Origin: Proteles cristata cristata
Taxonomy: Eukaryota > Chordata > Mammalia > Carnivora > Hyaenidae
Assembly: GCA_017311185.1 (NCBI GenBank)
Contig: JAESUZ010003165.1
Span: forward strand, 434,001 to 498,000
Length of the DNA stretch: 64,000 nt
Direction of reading: 5' to 3'
Shown in pieces: positions 1 through 10,709 of the stretch. Numbering within the stretch: the first letter of the stretch is position 1; the number at the start of each line of letters is the position of its first letter. The position numbers and the translations under genes were made by a program. The notes under the pieces are model-generated. The model had not been told where the DNA came from and ran no database searches. It worked only from the letters and a program-made list of their open reading frames with translations.

Positions 1-43
1 GCCCATAGCCTTCTCTATTCACTCATCTTAAAAATGAACACAG

Positions 44-248
44 GGGGCACCTGGGTGGTTCAGTCAGTTGAGCGTCCGTCTCTTGATTTCTGCTCAGGAC
101 ATGATGCCAGGGTCATGGGTTTGGGGCCCACGTCAGGCTCCACACTGAGCGTGGAGCCTCTGTAATATTCTCTCCTTCTCTCTCTCTCTGCCTCTCTACC
201 CCATGCACACTCTCTCTCTAAAATAATTTATTTTAATTTTAAAGATAT
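44..248 (+). mobile_element. CAN-SINE, older type
   Basis: tRNA-derived SINE. The head 'ggggcacctgggtggttcag' holds the pol III A box, followed by a CT-rich stretch and an A/T-rich tail. It is flanked by a perfect 10-bp target-site duplication (TSD), 'atgaacacag', at 34-43 and 249-258. The body 'ctccacactgagcgtggagc' is the older carnivore-wide form and not the cat-specific one. Confidence 0.93.
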
Positions 249-304
249 ATGAACACAGATTACAGCCACTCATCCCGAATGTCTCAACTACCTCAAATGA
301 AAGG

Positions 305-540
305 CTGAAAAGATCACAGATGCTTTAGCCGAACAGGCTCTGGGACCACCCACCCGAACCGGGTGAGCTTGGATAAGATGCCTTAGTTTCTTCATTTGAA
401 AAAAGATGCGGGGGGGGGGGGTTAATAACACTTATTTCATAGATTGGGCATAAGAGATAAAGAATATAATCCATATGAAACATTTAGAACAGTACCAAGA
501 CACAGTAAACGCTCAATAAATATTAGCTATTATTATTACA
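305..540 (+). repeat. MIR SINE fragment
   Basis: Ancient tRNA-derived MIR. The core 'gcttggataagatgccttag' matches the MIR 'cttgggcaagttacttaacc' region, and the end 'cagtaaacgctcaataaata' matches the MIR 3' end. A run of 12 G (410-421) has grown inside it. Orientation is clear; the 5' edge is approximate. Confidence 0.75.
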
Positions 541-2340
541 TGTTGAATGTGCTTTTCATGAAGCAATTTGGAATGCTTGGTTAAAAAACGATAGTTGTTT
601 CAATCAAAAATATTACAGGGAGCAACGTGGAGCATTTTTTGAAAGATTACCAGAAAGAAATGGGATCGCGGTTAAGGACGGAGGAACCCTCAGTAGACTA
701 GAGCACACTAATAGTTGGGGTAGGCTTTTCCTTAGGGACCCTTCTTTATCAGAATAGTATATATTCACCAAGTTGCTTTCTGGTCTTGATTTATTGCTCC
801 TGTTATTTCTGGTCTTATGTAAACTTCCCTTCTAGGAAGAAGGATTTGCTATTTTAAGTTACTAAACTAAGTTTCGAGCTAAAATCAGAATTTGTTCGTT
901 GTGAGTTATGTTTTCCCTAGGGCTTAATCACTCCTTAAATGAACTGAATGGCCAACTCCCAGACTGCAAAATTGAAGTACAAACCCCCAAGAATGAAGGG
1001 TTCCTTAACCTATCTTTCTGGAACTGCCGCAAGTTTGGCCGACTCTTCTTTGCTTGGACCCTAGCAGCGGGCTGCATAAAGTAACAAATTAGCGGCCCCT
1101 CACATGCTGTTCTCCTTCTGTTTCCTTATCCAGTCTTCAGCGCCCACCACTTCTACCCTACAGGGTTGTGGAGCACCCAGAGGCCAGAGCCTTTGTCTAG
1201 TCATCCCAACGTGTAGCTTGTTCTTTACCTGGTATGTAACAGACCCCTTAGGAAGATGAAGTGAAATGAGCATCCCGCTACTGCAACTTTTATTGCCATA
1301 CAAGGATCTCTCAGGGTTAGTATAATAAAACCCCAAGGAGATTTTTAAATCAGCTGGTAATGAGGGAAAAGTCTCCTTTTGAAGACAGAGACTGCAATTT
1401 TTAAAGAGCCTGCCTGAGGCTTTGTGACATGCTGGCTAGTCCAGAAGGAAAAAGCACCAGCCGGTTATCTTTCCTTAATCTCCAAAGTTAAGAAAAACAG
1501 TTCAAGATTGACAACAAGAAAGGGGTTGATCACAGGTGGATTAACATTAAGATGAAAAAATGATGTAAAATAAAACATTTTAGCAATTTTAGAGGGATGA
1601 AGCAGGCAGCTTATTTTGACCATTACTTGTATCAGAGAGTTCCATCCAGCTCTGTTAAAACCCATCCAATTACAGGGGTGGGAAGCTGCCCCCTCACACC
1701 CCACCACTTTCCTGGAGTGTGGGTTCATACTCTATACCTGTGGGAATTGAGTTGAAGGCAGTATGAGTATCCAAGGGCACAGAAAAGTGGCACTTAGGTA
1801 AGTAGTGTGGGAAGTAAGCAAGATGCGGAAGCACAAAACTGCATCACATCGGCCGAAAGTCAACAGAAAACATGCTGACAGGGGGCTAGTTCCTCACCAA
1901 GTGCCAATGAGCAGAACAGCTCCTCATAGCCTTGCCACAGGTAAGACATTATTAAATTCTGCTCAGATGAACACTCAGTTTGGCTCCCAAGGGGCTCCCA
2001 TGACAGTGGGCACTGGGTAACCTCTAGAAACTAACTCTGCTCCTATCTGTGGGCCTTTATTAAGAGCCCTGTCTCCTCATTTGACCCTGCTTTCTCTTTC
2101 CTGCCCCACCAACCTTGGGAATCTTATCCAGTCCTGGTGATGAGCCTTGTTCTGCCTCATTGTGTATAATAGTCATTTGTTGTACCTTTAATCTGTCAAA
2201 GAACTTCCACTCTTCTTTCTTGTGGCAATAGGACCTCCATTTTTTTTCAGAGGAACCATCCCTCTCCCATTGTCAATGAACACACTTGGGTAAAAGTGAC
2301 TCTCCTCCTTGAGAATAAGAGTAAGATCATGAATTAAAAG
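541..2340. other. No recognised feature
   Basis: About 1.8 kb with no repeat I recognise and no convincing exon. The short open frames here (71-87 codons) have no known motif and are what chance would give. It may be unique sequence or a very old repeat. Confidence 0.5.
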
Positions 2341-2510
2341 AAGTTAATCTTCTTACAAACTCTGTCAGTAAACAGAGGAAGAGGGAACACTGTCCAACTC
2401 ATTTTATGAGGCCAGCATTACCCTGATACCAAAGCCAGATAAAGATATTTAAAAGAACAATGCAACAAACCAGGATCACTCTAGAATGTAGACATAAACA
2501 TTAAGTGCGT

Positions 2511-2518
2511 GCACACAC

Positions 2519-2561
<43 letters not shown>

Positions 2562-2562
2562 C
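2511..2562. repeat. (CA)n microsatellite
   Basis: About 25 CA units inside the old L1 fragment. Confidence 0.97.
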
Positions 2563-2885
2563 AACTGAATAAAGCAACTTTTAAAACTTATGTCATGACT
2601 TTGTAGGGTTTATGCCAGGAATCAAGGTGAGATCCATTGACATGATTCACCATACTAATGGGATAACAAAGAACATCCACATAATCATCTCTATTGATGC
2701 AGAAAAAGCATTTAACAAAATTGTACACCAATTCATGATTTTTTAAAAATCCTCAGCAAAGTTTTATGTAAAACACTGAACCACTTTTCTCTAATACCAG
2801 GAAAAAGCTGGGATCCCTGCTTTCTATGCAACATTGTCCTAGAGGAACTAGATAGAGCAGTAAATCAATAAAACGATATGATTGG

Positions 2886-3130
2886 GGCGCCTGGGTGGCT
2901 TAGTCGGTTAAGCGTCCGACTTTCGCTTAGGTCATGATCTCACGTTTGTGGGTTCGAGCCCTGCGTCGGGCTCTGTGCTGACTGCCAGCTCAGAGCCTGG
3001 AGCCTGTTTCAGTCTGTGACTCCCTCTCTCTCTGACCCTCCCCTGCTCATGCTGTCTCGCTCTCTCTCTCCTAGAAATAATAAATTTAAAAAAAAAATTT
3101 AAAAAAAAAATAAAAAAATAAAATAAAAAA
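2886..3130 (+). mobile_element. CAN-SINE, young 'ttcgctt' subfamily
   Basis: Cat-type SINE of the subfamily with 'gactttcgcttaggtcatga', 'tgctgactgccagctcagag' and a tail joined at 'cctagaaataa'. It carries a good B box (GGTTCGAGCCC) and a long A-rich tail. A 19-bp TSD 'aataaaacgatatgattgg' lies at 2867-2885 and 3131-3149, so the insertion is fairly recent. It sits inside an old L1. Confidence 0.96.
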
Positions 3131-3190
3131 AATAAAACGATATGATTGGCATATAGATTAGAGAGTGAAACGTCAAATAAGCTAATGTGC

Positions 3191-4955
3191 TCATTTCATT
3201 GGCATGACCTCTTGGAGATGGACACATGACCCAAGTCAGGCCTGTGAGGTCCAATTTCTGAATTTGAGTATGAACTCTCTTTTCTGCTGTGTTACCTCCT
3301 CTTATGGTGAAGAGACTCTCAAGTCTGTGGGGTCCATCACACAGTCTGAGAACAGAACTACCCCATTAAGTGCAGGGCCTGGAAATGACCTAGGGACGTT
3401 GAACCATGAATCACACTGGTTTGACAGTAGCTCTATCCCTGGACTATTCCATTATATGAAATAATAAATCCCTTTTTTGGCTTAAGCCAATGTAGGTTTA
3501 TCACCTAAGAGTCTAATCTTTTTATTTCTAATACCTTCTTTCATACCATAAGTCCCCCTAAGGGTTAGAGTTTTGAATTATTTTCCTGCTGTTTTTTCTA
3601 CCTAGAAGGTTGACTCTACATCTTGCATGGGTAAAATAACATATAAATTAGTAATAAAAAAAAAATAAGACCCTGTCACATGTGTGATAAATAAATGTAA
3701 TACGGTGATTTTTTTTAATCTCTAACTGGTGAATCAAAGTCAATCCTCTGTAAACCTCTTCCCAATGTAGATTCCCAATGACAATGTAGATTCACCCATT
3801 ATACTTCTGGATTCACTTCCCTCATTGTAATAACAGTGGAAGGGCAATCAGACAAGGCAGATTTGTCTGGCATAGATGTATAAAACATATATTTTATTTA
3901 TACTGATTATGGCCAAATGCAACAGGAGATATGAGAACTATATAGTACGCATTCTATTTTGAAGCATGAAGGCTCAATACAATTAACTGTTCTCTACAAC
4001 CCCAGGCGCTCCCTTTATGACTCCATCCTTGTCATTGCACAAATTCTCCCTAGACTCCTACAAAAATCCTTCTCCAGAATGATACAAACTAAGCCACATT
4101 TTTCCCACTCTGATTACCCTGTGCATGTTTTATCTGTGGCTACTGTCATTATAACATTATTAATATAAAGACTGGACCTCGTCATGGAAGTAATTTATTC
4201 TTTTCTAAGACCTCAGCTCTACTTGGTCAAAATGTCTCAGGATAGGCTAACCCAAAAGAAGACCTCATTTGCTGTGTGATCGCGGGAAGCACAAGTTGGG
4301 GAGTAATAAAAGTGAAATCAGGAAAGGAAGAAAAGCCAATAAAAAATGAGATAATGATCAGATTACTGCTGTGGCCGACTGAGACTCGATCCCACTGGGG
4401 CCCTTCTGGCAAACCCCATACAATATACCTCAGAACTGTCACATCCTGGGAGAGACCAGATGGAATGTGAAACTACTGGCAGTCGTCCGTCACCGCCCAG
4501 GGAGGTGTTTCTGAGCTAGCCTATATGTGGGTGAAGCAGTGACCTATGACATGGAAGTAATCCCTCTGGCAGAGAAGCAGAGAGACAGGAGAACTCAGAA
4601 GTAGATGCGGGCAGCATGGTGGAGGGAGGTGGGGAGAGGGGAGGTGGAGACATCCACAGTCTCAGTTACACAGACCAAGATTTCAAGCTATCTCACCTCT
4701 GTGATCACAAGAATACCAACATTCTTCTGTCTCTTCATTATCTCTTGGATTTCTTTAGTCTCCACACGCCTCTTCATTCATCTACTTAACGTACTGTAGT
4801 TCTACTTCTAACAATAGATCCAATTCCCAAATCAAATATAATCTTTTCCCTTCTGATTAATATTATCCAAAAGACAAAAGAAACTTCTGCTTGATATAAT
4901 CTGTCCTTTTTCTGGCCAGTCTCTGTCTTTAGGCTCCTCAACAATGATCTTGTGG
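3191..4955. other. No confident feature; possible old repeats
   Basis: The part at 3190-3480 ends 'atgaaataataaatccct', which resembles the end of a medium-reiterated mammalian repeat that I cannot name. The stretch 3965-4180 has an L2-like flavour. Nothing here supports a gene. Confidence 0.4.
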
Positions 4956-4959
4956 AAAC

Positions 4960-5310
4960 AGGAGCATTAACTTTCAAGAGTTTCAGAAATAAAAAAGACA
5001 TAGTCCCTGCTCTCCAGCTGCCTAGCAGAGGAAAGAAATCAAGGTCACAAATAACTAAAACATACGGCAGAATGAGCTAAGTGCCATAAGAGAGGTACAT
5101 ACAAAGTGCTTTGAGGGCTCAGCGGAGATAAATATCACATCCAGTTGGCAGGATCAGGAAGGATATGTGAATGAGGGGGCTTGTGAGCCGAGTTTTGAAG
5201 GATGGATGGGATTTTGTCAGTAAAAGGTGGCTAGAGGGGTTTCTAAATATAGAGAATGTTATAAGCAAAGCTCCAACCACAGAAAAATGCACGCTCCTCT
5301 GAGAAACGGT
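4960..5310 (-). repeat. L2 LINE fragment
   Basis: Reads like the antisense of the L2 3' region: 'agtccctgctctccagctgc', 'gtgccataagagaggtacat', then 'gagttttgaaggatggatgg'. Diverged, with no coding capacity. Confidence 0.65.
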
Positions 5311-6340
5311 CTGGTTTGGCTGAAGCGTAACGTACACATCACAGAGCTGCTGCGGGGGATAGGGCGGGAAAAGACCACTCTGCGTGAACTTTTAACCATT
5401 TCAGTAATTTATTATCGGAGCTTTCAACTCCTAACACTGGCATGACATCAGTTCTTCTGGTGGGAAGGTCAGTCAGCGGCGTGTCATTTTCTAATACCAG
5501 GTTAGTATTCATATTTGAAAATTTCCGCACTGTCAAACTTGTTGAAAGGCAATGTAGGAAGTCAGAGGAGGTCATTCCCTTACGGCCGTACAAGGATAGC
5601 ATAAAAGTTTAAGAGTCTGTGATCTTTCTTATCTCTGTTTGTCCAAATGGTGCTTAAAGAAAGAAGTGCTGGTTACTGTTTTTGCAAAAGAGGTGGATGG
5701 AGGTAATAAAAAAAAGATGAATGAACAAAATCAGTCAAGGCTTAATATTCTCTTCAACAGGTGTCCAAACCTACTCATATATGTGAGTTTAAGAGGAAAT
5801 TAGCCAAAGTAAATAACGTGGGAAATCAACGTTAGACACATTTGTGTGCATGTGGTTTTCCTCCACGTCCCAGGGTGTCTTGCTACACTTCCCTTATTAA
5901 TCTTTCTCTTACCAGAGTCAAATGGGAAGCGAATCTGCGAAAGTGTTATAACGAGGCTAAAAGGAAATGGTTTCTTTCTTACAGAACAATTTCTCGAGCC
6001 TGAAGACTCTTGCAGACAATCAAACTAACAATTGTTTTGTCACCCTGCGAATACACTCACAGACTTAGCCCAGCTTACAAACGCAAAAGTTCTTCTGCAT
6101 CAGAATAAAGAGTTCATGCTCTTCAGAGCCTCCCCATGTCAGAGTTGTGATGAGGCCTTTTTAAGTCCCACTTTCATGTTCTTCCCAATTTACCTGAAAT
6201 GAGTCTTAGCAGGAAGTACTGTTTGCTAAGTAATTTACTTTTTGAATCTACACAGGGCAAAACAGGGGGGGCTCACTTCTTTCAGTAACGGCCTTACAAT
6301 GAATGCATGAGCTAATTTTGAGACATTTAATACCCATGCA
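5311..6340. other. No recognised feature
   Basis: About 1 kb without a repeat or gene signal I can support. Open frames of 60-87 codons overlap on both strands and carry no motif. Confidence 0.5.
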
Positions 6341-6462
6341 GCATCTGGGTGGCTCAGTAGGTTAAGCATTGGACGCATGATTTCAGCTTAGGTCATGATC
6401 TCACTGTTTGTGAGATGGAGCCCCACATCAGGCTCTATGCTATCAACAATGGAGCCTCCTTG

Positions 6463-6517
<55 letters not shown>

Positions 6518-6552
6518 CCCCGCCACCTCAAAATAAGTAAACTTTAAAAAAA
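6341..6552 (+). mobile_element. CAN-SINE with expanded CT tract
   Basis: Diverged SINE head ('gcatctgggtggctcagtag') and middle. The CT-rich part has grown into an uninterrupted (CT)n microsatellite at about 6465-6514. A short tail 'aaaataagtaaactttaaaa' remains. I found no clean duplication. Confidence 0.85.
6465..6514. repeat. (CT)n microsatellite
   Basis: About 25 CT units arising from the SINE's own pyrimidine tract. Confidence 0.95.
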
Positions 6553-6984
6553 TATTTGTCCATGATTTCCATGGCTTTCCTCCCATAAATCTAGGCTAAG
6601 CTGACCTCTAACATATTGCCCTTGGATGTAGTTTTCTGGAGTCTCAGAAAAGTTCTTGTTAGCGGCTATTAAATAAATTCAAAGTGTTTCTTAAAGAAAA
6701 GTTTGGTTCTGCCTCCAAGAACCACAGAGCCTTTATATGTGCTAGAATATAAATTAAAGCCCCAATTTTCATAACAGAATGTCAACTTTCCACTTATAAG
6801 TTCTAAGACCTAAAGCCAGACTGTGCGAATTGCTAAGCAATCCGGAACACCTGGATGACATCTTCTGGCCGCAGAATTCTCCTTAAAGGCTCTCTAGCTT
6901 CATTAAAAGGTCACTGAGACAACTGGGCCAGTGAAGAAGCTCCCCTATTTTCTAAACTGGGAAGCAATGGAAGTTAGAGCAGAT

Positions 6985-7145
6985 TAATGATTCTCAGACT
7001 TGAATCTGCATATAAACCACTTGAGAATCTTGTTAAAATGCAGATCACAATTCAGGAGAGCTGGGTTGAGGCTTAAAAGTCTGCACTTCTAACTACCTTC
7101 CAGGTGATGCCAATGTTTTTGGTTCAGGACCACACTTTGAGTAAC
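6985..7145. mobile_element. MER5A-type hAT MITE
   Basis: Non-autonomous hAT-Charlie DNA element. It runs from 'atgattctcagacttgaatc' to 'caggaccacactttgagtaa', matching the MER5A ends (…TTCTCAAactT… and …ccacactttgag…). Non-coding. It is the first of three hAT elements standing next to each other. Confidence 0.7.
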
Positions 7146-7157
7146 GAGGGTGTAAAG

Positions 7158-7476
7158 CGGGAGTCTGCAAACTGCAGCCCATGCCTATTCGGCTGATGAG
7201 ATAATGGTTTTCACATTCCTAAATGGCTGGTTGGGGTTGGGGTGGGTATCAAAAGAAGAATAATATTTTGTGACATGTGGAAATCATATGAAATTCACAT
7301 TTCAATGTCCATAGGTAAACTTTTACTGGAATACAGTCATGCTAACTTATTTAAGTATTATCTATGGCTTCTTTTGAACCAGGACAGAGTTGAGTAGTTG
7401 CAACAGAACTTTAGAGCCCACAAAGCCCAAACTATTTACTATGTGGCCCTTTACAGGAACCATTTGCTGGCCACTG
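7158..7476 (-). mobile_element. hAT-Charlie non-autonomous element
   Basis: The ends 'cgggagtctgcaaactgcag' and 'accatttgctggccactg' are degraded terminal inverted repeats of the CAGGGGTC(G/A)GCAAACT type. The inside holds 'gagttgagtagttgcaacag' and 'ggaatacagtcatgc', typical of this family. The flanks gtgtaaag (7150-7157) and gtctaaag (7477-7484) match at 7 of 8 bases, the 8-bp duplication expected for hAT. The same family appears at 56.25-56.7 kb, and its ends match the Charlie element at 37.3-41.25 kb. Confidence 0.8.
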
Positions 7477-7547
7477 GTCTAAAGCAATGGTTCTCAACCT
7501 TGGATGCATCATCAAACCACCTGTTGAGCTTTAAAAAATATTGATGA

Positions 7548-7745
7548 GGGGTGCCTGCGTGGCTCAGTCAGTTAAGCGTCCCACTTCAGTTCAGGTCATG
7601 ATCTCATGGTTCATGGGTTCGAGCCCTGCGTCGGGCTCTGTGCTGACAGCCAGCTCAGAGCCTGGCACCTGCTTCTGTTCTATATCTCCCTCTCTCTCTG
7701 ACCCTCCCCTGTTCACGCTGTCTCTGTCTCTCTCTCTCAGAAATA
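7548..7745 (+). mobile_element. CAN-SINE, first copy of a 210-bp tandem pair
   Basis: SINE with unusual 'gtgcctgcgtggctcag' and 'ggcacctgcttctgttctat' spellings. It is repeated exactly 210 bases later with one visible difference (a at 7701, t at 7911). It stops at 'tcagaaataaaata' with almost no A tail, so it looks like part of a local tandem duplication rather than a separate insertion. An open frame across both copies (7541-7960) is an artefact. Confidence 0.93.
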
Positions 7746-7757
7746 AAATATTGATGA

Positions 7758-7975
7758 GGGGTGCCTGCGTGGCTCAGTCAGTTAAGCGTCCCACTTCAGT
7801 TCAGGTCATGATCTCATGGTTCATGGGTTCGAGCCCTGCGTCGGGCTCTGTGCTGACAGCCAGCTCAGAGCCTGGCACCTGCTTCTGTTCTATATCTCCC
7901 TCTCTCTCTGTCCCTCCCCTGTTCACGCTGTCTCTGTCTCTCTCTCTCAGAAATAAATAAAACATTAAAAAAATA
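7758..7975 (+). mobile_element. CAN-SINE, second copy of the tandem pair
   Basis: Same private variants as the copy 210 bases upstream, but with a complete tail 'aaataaataaaacattaaaa'. It is followed by the target sequence 'atattgatga' at 7991-8000. Confidence 0.93.
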
Positions 7976-8000
7976 TATTTTAAATAAAAAATATTGATGA

Positions 8001-8190
8001 CCGAGGGAAAACCTGGGTAGCTCAGTCAGTTAAGCCTGCAACTTCAGCTCAGGTCATAGTCTCACGGTTCATGAGTTCAGGCCCTGCATTTGGCTCTCAG
8101 AGCCCACTATGGATCCTCTGTTCCCACTCTCTACCCCTCCCCTGCTCACTCTCTCTCTCTCAAAAATAAATAAACATTAAAAATATTTTT
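8001..8190 (+). mobile_element. CAN-SINE, diverged third copy
   Basis: A more diverged SINE ('aaaacctgggtagctcagtc'; the middle is shortened around 'ggctctcagagcccactatg') with tail 'aaaaataaataaacattaaa'. It is flanked by 'atattgatga' (7991-8000) and 'atattgatga' (8197-8206), so it used the same target as the pair upstream. Confidence 0.9.
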
Positions 8191-8322
8191 TAACAATATT
8201 GATGATGACATACCATCCCAAATTAGTTCAGAAACTAGTGGGTAACACTGGCATTATTATTTCTTAAAAGTGCTCCCAGGGACTCCTATTAGCAATCACT
8301 TTTGAAAATCACTGGTCTAAAG

Positions 8323-8735
8323 AAACTATCCACTTCCTACGTGATGTCTCAGCACCTATAGACAAAGTCACTAAAGTCAAAGCTTAATGTCCAGGTCAGC
8401 TACTCACAGCTTACTGCTGGATGACTGTCCGCAGTGTGGTTACCACCAGTGTGGTCTAAGACACAACACCTAGAACAATTCTTTGGGTTTGTTGTTGTTC
8501 TTAACTCAAGCACTTCGAAAGGTGTATTGAAGCTCCACCCCTCTCTATATCTCTCAGCACATTCATTTTCAAGAACTGTCACTGCTTCCTTCTTCCTCCA
8601 GATGGCTGAAACCAGCAAGCTGTGTTATCGCCAGACTAACACACGGGACCCGTAAGTGATCTGTAAGTACACCCACATTCATTCCTCTCCTTCCTTCCTT
8701 CAGGAAAGGAATGGCCTTGTAATCCCTTGCCAGGT
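8323..8735. other. No recognised feature
   Basis: About 400 bases with short overlapping frames on both strands and no motif. A TTCC-rich patch lies near 8689-8702. Confidence 0.45.
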
Positions 8736-8739
8736 CTAT

Positions 8740-10235
8740 GTCTCTTTAATCCAACCTAGGCCTCATATGGGGCCTGCACATTGGTCATAACTTCTCCTGT
8801 ATCTTCAACCCTTCCCTCTCAGTGGCTTCCTTCCCCACAACCTAGAAACCTGCTAAAATCAACCAAAAAGAAAAAGAACTTTCTTGGCATCTCAATTCCC
8901 AGCCTAACCTGTACGTCTAAACCCAATGTGTCATGATTTGTGTCAACACCATTGAACTAGATCTCTTCTGGCAAAAGTCACCCGTTACCTCAATTGCCTT
9001 GTTCTGTGGACATTTTCCAACCCGTATAACACTGCTCTCCAGCACTGCACACCTTTTATATTGTCCTGAAGTTCTGTTCCTCTGACGCCACACACTGTTG
9101 GTTCATTGTATCTCTATTCTCGCCCTGTCTCCTTAGTAGGCTCCCCTCTCATCATCCAACCAGGTACCCCAATGGCCCATCGGAAGCTTGCTATTCTCAC
9201 TTGCACCATGATCTTAGTTACTACAACAGCTGCACCTACTATAATTGCTTATGATTCCTAAACCTGTCTCCACTTCAAATCCCTGCCCACAACATCAGAC
9301 TCATACAGTCAGTCAATTTCTGTTGAAATTGAAATATATGTTTGGCTGTAACAAACCCAACATGTCCCAAACTGAACTCATTTTAGCTTCTGCCTGATCC
9401 TCTTCCTCTGTTTTTCTCAGTCTTAACTAGTGACTCTACAAACCACCAGTTATGCAGGATGGAAATCTGGCATTTACTATTTACCCCTTTATCTGCCTCA
9501 TCACCCGGAGCTAAGCACCATTAAATACTGCAGATATGTGTCTTAATTACACCCTAAATGGATCCCCTAGCAGCACTGACCTAATCCAAGTCTTCATCGT
9601 CGTCACACAGAAGGCTGAAACTGGTCTCCCTCCCTCCAGTTTTGTCTACTAAAACCATCTCCTCACCCGTTCAAGAGTGATTTACCTAAAACACAGTTAT
9701 AACCATGCAATTATCTGCCTGGGACCTATTAGTGTCTCTCTACCATATCAGAACATGCTTAAGCTCTTCAACACAGATCCTCCAATATTTTGACCTCACC
9801 TCTCTTGCATCATCCCCTGTCTCATTTTTTTTTTATTTTTTAATGTTTATTTTTAAGAGACAGAGAGATAGAGTGCAAGTGGGTAAGGGGCAGAGAGAGA
9901 GGGGGAGACACAGAATCTGAAGCAGGCTCCAGGCTCTCAGCTGTCAGCACAGAGCCCAATGCGGGGCTGGAACCCACCAGTTGTGAGATCATGACCTGAA
10001 CTGAAGTTGGATGCTTACCCGACTGAGCTACCCAGGTGCCCCCCCATCTCATTTAATACTCCCAATATACTGTAACAGCAATAGTTCTTCGACTTGCAGA
10101 ATCCTCTAGCTGGAATTCCTTCCTTCTCCCTCCCTACTCTCCCTTGTCTCCTCCAGAAACACCTTAGCTCATTCATATACTTTAGGACTCAAGTCCCCCA
10201 GGTTTGGTGAAATATATACCTCAATATGTCCATAA
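8740..10235 (+). repeat. L2 LINE, long 3' fragment
   Basis: One of the longest L2 remnants in the window. Recognisable L2 text in order: 'caaactgaactcattttagc', 'actggtctccctccctccag', 'cacccgttcaagagtgattt', 'cctaaaacacagttataacc' and 'tggaattccttccttctccc'. This is the C-terminal ORF2 and downstream region. All frames are broken. A minus-strand SINE (9828-10046) interrupts it. Confidence 0.8.
9828..10046 (-). mobile_element. CAN-SINE
   Basis: Reverse-oriented SINE: T-rich tail at 9828-9842, B box complement near 9970, and head complement 'gagctacccaggtgccccc'. The short duplication 'tctcattt' is at 9820-9827 and 10047-10054. It sits inside the L2 fragment. Confidence 0.93.
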
Positions 10236-10264
10236 TCGCCTGTGCATTTCTGTATCACTCACAT

Positions 10265-10705
10265 CATAATGCAGTAGTTGAGAAAACTGACTAATGACAG
10301 ATCTGAATTCCAACCACTGATCCACCATTTGTCAATATTCTTACCTGACAAAATCATATAACCCCTTTAATTACTCACCTCCTTCATGTGGACAGTGGGG
10401 ATAATATTCACCTAACTGCTTTGTCATTAAGAATTAATGAGATAGGGGCACCTGGGTGGCTCAGTCAGTTGGGTGTCTGACTCTTGATTTAGGGTTGGGT
10501 CATGATCTCACAGTTGTGGGAATTGAGCCCCATGTCAGGCTCTGCACTGAGCATGGAGCTTGCTTAAGATTCTCTCTCTGCCTCTTCCTCCACCCCTCCC
10601 CCTCTCTTGAGCTTGCTCTCTATCAACAAATAAATAAGTAAATAAATATTAATGATATAAATCGCTTAGGATATAAGCACTTTACTGGCAGAGTAAAAAC
10701 CCAAT
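10265..10705 (+). repeat. MIR split by a SINE
   Basis: MIR text 'gacagtggggataatattca' and 'aagaattaatgagata' is followed, after the inserted SINE, by 'gatataaatcgcttaggata'. It is an old element used as a landing site. Confidence 0.65.
10445..10647 (+). mobile_element. CAN-SINE, older type
   Basis: Older carnivore form with 'ctgactcttgatttagggtt', 'ctctgcactgagcatggagc' and tail 'caaataaataagtaaataaa'. A 12-bp duplication, attaatgagata/attaatgatata, is at 10433-10444 and 10648-10659 with one mismatch. Confidence 0.93.
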
Positions 10706-10709
10706 AAAA

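Larger units (their letters stand above)
2345..3190 (+). mobile_element. Old L1 (L1M-type) ORF2 fragment
   Basis: Decayed LINE-1 ORF2 reverse-transcriptase region. It holds recognisable L1 text such as 'ttatgaggccagcattaccc', 'gataccaaagccagataaag' and 'attgatgcagaaaaagcatt' (the region coding for the IDAEKAF-type RT motif). It is frame-broken and interrupted by a CA microsatellite (2511-2562) and a SINE (2886-3130). No ORF2 protein could be made. Confidence 0.8.
7485..8314 (+). mobile_element. MER5A hAT MITE, split by SINEs
   Basis: The left half, 7485-7540, begins 'caatggttctcaaccttgga' (MER5A terminal repeat CAGTGGTTCTCAACC). The right half, about 8200-8314, ends 'tttgaaaatcactg'. A perfect 8-bp duplication gtctaaag flanks it at 7477-7484 and 8315-8322. 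Three SINE bodies lie between the halves. The left duplication is also the right duplication of the neighbouring hAT element. Confidence 0.85.

Noticed and set aside
7541..7960. 139-codon open frame on the plus strand
   Set aside because: It reads straight through two tandem SINE copies; the protein repeats itself and is SINE-derived.
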